Shown piece by piece: positions 33,155-38,290 of a stretch of DNA of 38,290 nt (position 1 is the first letter of the stretch; each line of letters begins with the position of its first letter). Position numbers and translations under genes: made by a program. Where the stretch lies: positions 1-38,290 of the forward strand of contig NZ_JBAYTI010000030.1 in the NCBI RefSeq assembly GCF_041675725.1, given 5' to 3'. Source of the stretch: Castellaniella sp041675725. Its GTDB lineage: Bacteria > Pseudomonadota > Gammaproteobacteria > Burkholderiales > Burkholderiaceae_B. The notes beneath the pieces were generated by a model. It searched no databases and was not told the origin of the DNA. It saw nothing but the letters and a program-made list of their open reading frames with translations.

Positions 33155-33181
33155 GCCGCCACACGGCACCCCGTTTTTTTA
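33155..33181 (+). terminator. Weak candidate terminator after the DUF3482 gene
   Basis: A 5-bp stem TGCCG/CGGCA (33155-33159 with 33165-33169) is followed 5 bases later by seven T (33175-33181). The T-run is good, but the stem is short and the gap is unusual. It lies between the convergent DUF3482 and DUF1840 genes. Confidence 0.35.
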
Positions 33182-33195
33182 CCGGATCGGTGCTT

Positions 33196-33540
33196 TTACC
33201 AGATCGGGGCCGGTTCCCAGGTGACGTCCTCGCCCTGTTCTCTTGCCTGGCGCAGCATCGCCAGCAGCGGCCAGGCCCGGCGGCGCATGCCGACCGGTTG
33301 CGAGATCGGATGTTCGGCAGAATCGTCGTGATCATCATCCGGATCGTCATGGCCCAGATCCGCCGCCATCAAGCGCTCGATCCCCGCAATCGCGGCGTCT
33401 AGCTGCGCCCGGGTGATCACCCCGCGCTCGGGCAGATCCGGCGTGTCGAACACCTTGCCTGCCGCCTGCAGAATCGGCCGGGCGTGCCGGGCGAACATGA
33501 GGACCTCGGCCGCGGACTTTGACTGAAACACAACGAGCAT
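33196..33540 (-). CDS. DUF1840 domain protein
   Basis: This protein of 114 residues has an N-terminus MLVVFQSKSAAEVLMFARHA and a following RGVITRAQLDAAIAGIERLM that are the hallmarks of the DUF1840 family, small soluble proteins common in betaproteobacteria and of unknown function. A run of acidic and His residues (HDDPDDDHDD, about 63-72) separates the two halves. The ATG at 33540 is preferred to an upstream in-frame ATG (33606) because it gives the family start and has AGGA about 8 bases upstream. It is divergent from the Rhs gene, and the shared gap is at most about 107 bp. Confidence 0.88.
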   Translation of the reverse strand: MLVVFQSKSAAEVLMFARHARPILQAAGKVFDTPDLPERGVITRAQLDAAIAGIERLMAADLGHDDPDDDHDDSAEHPISQPVGMRRRAWPLLAMLRQAREQGEDVTWEPAPIW

Positions 33541-33647
33541 GACGGTTTCCTGCAATGGACATATCCATACACTACCCCATCGCATGCACGCTGCCAAGAT
33601 GGACAATCAAGTGGCCCCTGAACGCACTCGATCCACCATCCGGCCCC

Positions 33648-36600
33648 ATGGCCCTGCCCCCCATGCCAGATCCCGCCCTAGCGCCGCCCCGCACCCTGTC
33701 CGCCACCGGGGCCAGGCGGCCGCATCCAAACCCACTGTGCCGCCTCGCGGCGCTGCTGGCTTTCAGCCTGCTGCCGGCGGCAGCGCACGCGGCCCTCACG
33801 TGCCAGGCACCCGCGCTGCAGGCGCCCTGCGGCGTTCGCAGCCCGCATGGGCCAGCGCTGGAGCCCGGTCCGGATTCGGGCATCGGCAACCCCATCCAGC
33901 TGCCCAGCGGCGAGAAATACCTGCAGGAAATCGATGTGCCGCCGCCTGCCCACCTTGGGCACCCCGCCTGGATACGGCTGTATCGTTCCGGGCGTCTGAA
34001 CGACGGGCCACTGGGGCGCGGCTGGCAGCACGGATACGACATCCGGCTGCAGGCGCTCACCGATGGCTGGCGCCTCGAATTTCCAGATGGACGCAGCCTG
34101 CGCTTCGACGCGCGCGGCCGCGCGCTCGGGGCGGCCGGGGCCGGCCGGCTGGACCTGTCCGATCCGAATCACCCACAGTGGCACGATGCGCAAGCGCCAA
34201 ACGCTGAACGCCCGGGGCGCAATCTGCGGTTCGACTCCATGGGGCGCCTGCTGGCCATCGTCGAGCCCGATGGCCAACGCCTGACGCTCGATTACTACGG
34301 CATGCCAGCCACCGCCGCATCCGACGCCGTGCCCTGGAAGGGCCTGCTGTGGCGGGTCAGCAATCCCGCGGATACCCTGCAGCTGCACTATGAAATCCGC
34401 CACGGCGCACCGCGGCTGGTGCGCCTGGACACCCCGCTGGGCCGGTTTGCCTATACCTATCTGGGGCAGCCCGCCCGGCTGCATACGATCCAGCGGCCCG
34501 ATGGCATGCGGCGCATCCACCACTACGAACCCGAGCGGCAGGCGGGGCGGCGCCACGTCCTCACGGGCGTCACACTGCAAGACACCGAGGGCAGGGGGGT
34601 GCGGCTGCGAACCTGGCGCTACGACGCCGCGGGCCGCGTCGTCCAGGCCAGCACCGGCCAACCCCGCAGCGCCACCCGCCCGCTCACGGTCGACTACGAC
34701 CCGCCGCAACAGCCGTCCTCCCCCGCCACCAGCCCTGCGCACCGGGCGCGCACCCGCCTGCAGGCCGGCCAGGCCTGGGCTGTCTTGCAGCACGACACAA
34801 AAGCGGGGCGCAGCGTCCTGGAACAGGCCCAGGGGCAAGCCTGTCCCACTTGCCCAGTTCACGAGACCCGCTTCGAGTACGATGCCCAAGGGCACCTGGC
34901 GCGCGTGGGCGATCTGACGCTGGGCCGCGACACCCACGGCCGCCTGCGCACCGTGCGCCAGGCGCGCGGCGGCTGGCCAGGCCTGGCGCTGCAGCATGAC
35001 GCGCAAGGCCGGCGCACGGCGTGGTCCAGCGCCCTCACAGGGCCGACCCGCCTGCACTATGGCACCGATGGCGGCCTGCAGCAGGTCGAATGGGCCGATG
35101 CACGGCGCATGGCCCTACGCCACGATGGCGCCGGCCGCCCCGTCCGGCTGTACTACACGGGGCCCCAGGCCACCGCTGTGGACATCCGCGTGCAATGGCG
35201 CGGGCCATGGCCCGAACGGCTGACGCACCCCAAGGAAGTCGAGACCCTGACACGGGATCCCCATGGCCGGGTCGTCGTCCACCATGTGCAGCGCCCCCTG
35301 AAGGGCGGCGGCCGCCTGTCCTACCAGGAACACTTTGCATACGATGCGCGCAACCGGCTGATTCGCCATGCACTGCCCGAAGGGGGGGTCCTGCACTATC
35401 GCTGGTCCGATCCCGCAACCCTGCGCAGTCTGATCTGGGAAGACCCCCACGGCCAACACCATCCGGTGGTGACGACCCGCCCCGGCCAGGCCGGCTACCG
35501 CTATGGCAACGGCCTGCACTTGCAGGCCCGCACTCAGGCCCGCGGCCACGCGGGCGAGCTGGTCCTGTCGCGCGGTTCCACGCCGCTGTGGCGCCAGCAC
35601 CTGTCTTACGACGCCGACGGGCGCATCGTTGGGCATCGGCAGTGGCAGGCCGATGGCGGCCTGCTGTTTGACCGCCACCTGGGCTACGACGCGCAAGACC
35701 GGCAAGTCGTGCAGCTGGACGCGGCACGATCACAATGGTGGGCCTGGCACCCCGACGGCAGCCTCGGGGCCCAGGCAGAGAACGGTGACACCACCCACCT
35801 GCCACCGATCCAGCGCAATCCTGCCGGCCTGCCTGTGGCGATCGGCCCGCGCACCCTGATATTCAACGCGCAGGGCCGCCTGGGCGAAGTGCGCCAGGAC
35901 GGGCAGCCCCTGGTGCGCCACACCTACAACGCGCGCGGCCACCAGATCCGCAGCGAATACGCCCACATGCGGATCGAGCGCTATTATCTGGACAATCGCC
36001 TGGTCGGCGTGTGGCAGCACGCAACCGCATCGCCAGAGCCCACGGGCTTCCGCATCCGTCAACGCTACCTCTATGCTCAACAGGTGCCGGTCGGCCTGCT
36101 CGAAACGGACGCAAGTGGCCGCACCCGCTTGTACTATGTCCACGCCGACCTGCAGGGCACGCCCGTCCGTATCACCGACGACGCTGGCAAGCCGCGCTGG
36201 CAGGCCGTGTACGACGGGTTCGGCCGCGTGCTGCGGGCCACCGGGGATCTGCAGTTTCCGCTGCGCCGCCCGGGCCAGGTCGAAGATCCCGCCACCGGCT
36301 GGTACGACAACGTGTTTCGCACCTATCTGCCCGAACGCGGCCATTATCTCGAACCCGACCCGCTGGGACCGCTCCCCGGACAGCAGGCGCTGGGGCACGC
36401 CGCCCAGCGATTCCTGCGTCACGCCGACCCGCTGGGCCTGATACTGCTGGCCTTTGACGGCACCCGCCAGGATGCCGGAACGGGCAGCAACGTCTGGAAG
36501 CTGGCGCAGATCTATACCGATGGGGCGGCGTACTATCACAGCGGGCCCGGCAGCTCGAGCCATCTCACCTGGGATGCCGTCACGGCGGCCAGCAGCCAGC

Positions 36601-37442
36601 AGATCCTCAAGAACCAGTGGCAATCCCTGCTCAATTCGCTAGAGCGCGCCCGCGGGCTGCCGACCCCCCTGCCCATCGATATCCTCGGGTTCTCCCGGGG
36701 TGCCGCCCTGGCGCGCGAATTTGCCAATCAAATCGCCCGCAACACGCAAAACGGCTGGTTTTCCTACGATGATCCCCTGCGGGGGGCCATCGGTGCCTGT
36801 GTGGATCTGCGCTTCATGGGCCTGTTCGACACCGTCGCGCAATTCGGCCTGCTGGGTTCGGCCAATGCCGGCTACGACCTGACCATCGCAAGCGCCTGGC
36901 AATGGGTGGCCCACGCCGTGGCCGTGCACGAATACCGCGTCCTGTTTCCATTGGTATCCGTACGCGACAGCGCCGCAGGGTATACGGTAGAGGCGCCTTT
37001 CATCGGGGCCCATGGGGATATCGGCGGCGGCCTGCTGGGCGATGGGGCCGGCGGCCTCCCCGCCGGCGACCTGTCGGATGTCGCGCTGAACTGGATGGCC
37101 TGGCAGGCATGGGCCGCCCAGGTGCCACTGGCCGCCCTGCCGGCGGCGGATCGCGACGTCAGCCAACCGCTCCTGCACGACGAACGGCCCCCCCTGCTGC
37201 GTGGCCTGGCGCCGGGCGACCGGCTGATTCAAGATTCGGCGGCGCGCAACAAGGGCTTGCAGGGCGCCGACCCCGAATTGGGGCAGGCCCAACGCCAGCT
37301 TTTCGAAGCCTTCATCGACCGCAGCCCCGAAGCAGGCCAGGCCGCCCACGTCGTGGGGCGGGTCGACATGCAGGCCTACGATCAATGGCTACAGACCCAG
37401 CAAGGGCCTGGCGGGCCGCTGGCCCAGCCACGGCCGCTCTGA
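33648..37442 (+). CDS. Secreted Rhs/YD-repeat protein with C-terminal DUF2235 lipase domain
   Basis: This protein of about 1264 residues has, in order: a hydrophilic Arg-rich N-terminus, a Sec-type hydrophobic core (LAALLAFSLLPAAAHA, cleavage near 48), a DUF6531-like domain (about 79-135: GNPIQLPSGEKYLQE, then LGRGWQHGYD), many YD-type repeats (about 170-820, e.g. FEYDAQGHLARV, HLSYDADGRIVG), and the Rhs core (about 828-915: YVHADLQGTPVRITDDAGK, then EPDPLG). A second DPLGL precedes the C-terminal domain. That domain matches DUF2235/Tle1-type phospholipases: FDGTRQDAG (near 936), GFSRGAA (nucleophile S1016), LFDTVA (D1061) and GAHGDIGGG (H1122). Rhs shells usually encapsulate a toxic C-terminus. 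No PAAR domain is present. The start is uncertain: ATGs at 33555, 33648 and 33663 are in frame and none has a clear ribosome site. Confidence 0.88.
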   Translation: MALPPMPDPALAPPRTLSATGARRPHPNPLCRLAALLAFSLLPAAAHAALTCQAPALQAPCGVRSPHGPALEPGPDSGIGNPIQLPSGEKYLQEIDVPPPAHLGHPAWIRLYRSGRLNDGPLGRGWQHGYDIRLQALTDGWRLEFPDGRSLRFDARGRALGAAGAGRLDLSDPNHPQWHDAQAPNAERPGRNLRFDSMGRLLAIVEPDGQRLTLDYYGMPATAASDAVPWKGLLWRVSNPADTLQLHYEIRHGAPRLVRLDTPLGRFAYTYLGQPARLHTIQRPDGMRRIHHYEPERQAGRRHVLTGVTLQDTEGRGVRLRTWRYDAAGRVVQASTGQPRSATRPLTVDYDPPQQPSSPATSPAHRARTRLQAGQAWAVLQHDTKAGRSVLEQAQGQACPTCPVHETRFEYDAQGHLARVGDLTLGRDTHGRLRTVRQARGGWPGLALQHDAQGRRTAWSSALTGPTRLHYGTDGGLQQVEWADARRMALRHDGAGRPVRLYYTGPQATAVDIRVQWRGPWPERLTHPKEVETLTRDPHGRVVVHHVQRPLKGGGRLSYQEHFAYDARNRLIRHALPEGGVLHYRWSDPATLRSLIWEDPHGQHHPVVTTRPGQAGYRYGNGLHLQARTQARGHAGELVLSRGSTPLWRQHLSYDADGRIVGHRQWQADGGLLFDRHLGYDAQDRQVVQLDAARSQWWAWHPDGSLGAQAENGDTTHLPPIQRNPAGLPVAIGPRTLIFNAQGRLGEVRQDGQPLVRHTYNARGHQIRSEYAHMRIERYYLDNRLVGVWQHATASPEPTGFRIRQRYLYAQQVPVGLLETDASGRTRLYYVHADLQGTPVRITDDAGKPRWQAVYDGFGRVLRATGDLQFPLRRPGQVEDPATGWYDNVFRTYLPERGHYLEPDPLGPLPGQQALGHAAQRFLRHADPLGLILLAFDGTRQDAGTGSNVWKLAQIYTDGAAYYHSGPGSSSHLTWDAVTAASSQQILKNQWQSLLNSLERARGLPTPLPIDILGFSRGAALAREFANQIARNTQNGWFSYDDPLRGAIGACVDLRFMGLFDTVAQFGLLGSANAGYDLTIASAWQWVAHAVAVHEYRVLFPLVSVRDSAAGYTVEAPFIGAHGDIGGGLLGDGAGGLPAGDLSDVALNWMAWQAWAAQVPLAALPAADRDVSQPLLHDERPPLLRGLAPGDRLIQDSAARNKGLQGADPELGQAQRQLFEAFIDRSPEAGQAAHVVGRVDMQAYDQWLQTQQGPGGPLAQPRPL

Positions 37443-37483
37443 AATCGGGCTATCATTTCGGGAGTCTTTCATGCACGGATACC

Positions 37484-38290
37484 ATGCTGCCTCAGCAACA
37501 CGCCCTACTCACGACCCTGTTTCAGCAAGCCCTGGCCGCCGTATTGCCCGACGCCCAGGCAGACATCCTCCTGGAACGCCCCAAGGTGGCGTCCCACGGC
37601 GATGTCGCCTGCAACGTCGCCATGCAGCTGGCGCGCTCGGCCCGGCGCAATCCGCGCGAGCTCGCCCAGGCGATCGTAGACGCGCTGCTCGCGCTCGACG
37701 GCGCCCGGTCGCTGGTGGCCCAGGCCGAGGTCGCTGGGCCTGGTTTCATCAATCTGCGCCTCAGCCCGGCGGCACACCAGGCCGTACTCGCAGACATCGA
37801 GCAACACGGGGCCCATTTCGGCCACCGCCCGCCCCAGCCCGTCCGGGTGCTGGTCGAGTTCGTCTCGGCCAACCCCACCGGCCCCCTGCACGTGGGTCAT
37901 GCGCGCCAGGCCGCCCTGGGCGATTCGATCTGCCGCCTGTTCGCCACCCAGGGGATGCAGGTCACGCGCGAGTTCTACTACAACGATGCCGGCAACCAGA
38001 TCCACAACCTGGCCATCAGCGTACAGGCGCGGGCGCGCGGCATGCGGCCCGATGATCCGGGCTACCCGGCCGATGGCTATCGGGGCGAGTACATCGCCGA
38101 CATCGCCCGGGCCTACCTGGCGCAGGCCACGGTGCAGGCCAGCGATGGCGAACCCGTGCAGGCCGCCGGCGATGTGGACGACCTCGAAGCCATCCGGCAG
38201 TTTGCCGTGGCCAGCCTGCGCCACGAGCAAGACCTCGACCTGCAGGCCTTCGGCCTGCAATTCGACCACTACTACCTCGAAAGTTCGCTC
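37484..38290 (+). CDS. argS: Arginyl-tRNA synthetase ArgS, N-terminal part (cut by window end)
   Basis: The frame is open from the ATG at 37484 to the last base, giving 269 residues of a protein usually near 560-580. It charges tRNA(Arg) with arginine. The N-terminal ArgRS-specific domain (about 1-110, with KVASHGDVACNVAMQLAR) recognises the tRNA elbow. The class I HIGH signature appears as NPTGPLHVGHARQAALGD, preceded by VLVEFVSANP. DYYYNDAG-type ArgRS sequence follows as FYYNDAGNQI. A TATCAT at 37451-37456 may be its -10 element. It lies 41 bp after the Rhs stop on the same strand. Confidence 0.96.
   Translation, partial: MLPQQHALLTTLFQQALAAVLPDAQADILLERPKVASHGDVACNVAMQLARSARRNPRELAQAIVDALLALDGARSLVAQAEVAGPGFINLRLSPAAHQAVLADIEQHGAHFGHRPPQPVRVLVEFVSANPTGPLHVGHARQAALGDSICRLFATQGMQVTREFYYNDAGNQIHNLAISVQARARGMRPDDPGYPADGYRGEYIADIARAYLAQATVQASDGEPVQAAGDVDDLEAIRQFAVASLRHEQDLDLQAFGLQFDHYYLESSL

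Noticed and set aside
33555..33647. Upstream extension of the Rhs protein to the ATG at 33555
   Set aside because: It would leave 14 bp to the divergent DUF1840 start, has no ribosome site, and adds 31 residues unlike a signal-peptide n-region. It is kept as an alternative only.

Overview
This GC-rich window looks like chromosomal DNA of a betaproteobacterium in the Burkholderiales, most likely an Alcaligenaceae/Bordetella relative. That placement is inferred from the protein types and from the gene order mreBCD-mrdA-rodA divergent from gatCAB, the metX-metW pair and the priA-rep pair. No sequence search was run. Almost all of it is housekeeping DNA with tight, often overlapping genes. I see no insertion sequence, prophage, integron or CRISPR array.

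Layout: 1-1526 holds the 3' end of ftsX and mutY. 1597-7255 (minus strand) is the elongasome operon mreB-mreC-mreD-mrdA-rodA. It is divergent from gatCAB (7330-10623), the tRNA-dependent amidotransferase that makes Gln-tRNA and/or Asn-tRNA. pyrE and an exonuclease III gene diverge from a short palindromic promoter (11346-11418). A minus-strand block (12220-16390) encodes a YfeH-type SBF-like transporter, an AmpG-type permease, and MetW-MetX for methionine synthesis. A stand-alone LuxR-type HTH gene overlaps the start of gshA (glutathione synthesis). Then come tRNA-Arg(CCG), a membrane-anchored tandem c5-type dihaem cytochrome, and an unrecognised 75-residue protein behind a promoter carrying two TAGGG-type palindromes.

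20246-24452 (minus) encodes PriA and Rep, both replication-restart helicases, 4 bp apart. Upstream of priA is a 350-bp gene-free region with two tandem DnaA-box-like 9-mers and two palindromes. hemE, a Fis-type HTH regulator with a degenerate receiver, a CPA-type cation/proton antiporter and a ClC chloride transporter follow on the minus strand. On the plus strand are a DUF2868 membrane protein and a DUF3482 GTPase as an overlapping pair, then a DUF1840 gene (minus), a large Rhs/YD-repeat protein, and the 5' part of argS.

The most unusual element is the Rhs protein (about 33648-37442). It has a Sec-type signal sequence, a DUF6531-like N-terminus, YD repeats, an Rhs core with two DPLG motifs, and a C-terminal DUF2235/Tle1-like lipase domain with an apparently intact Ser-Asp-His triad. 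It is an orphan: there is no PAAR domain, no VgrG and no separate downstream immunity gene. Other points of interest are the AGGG-N4-CCCT palindromes at two unrelated promoters, the priA upstream region, and the LuxR/gshA gene overlap.
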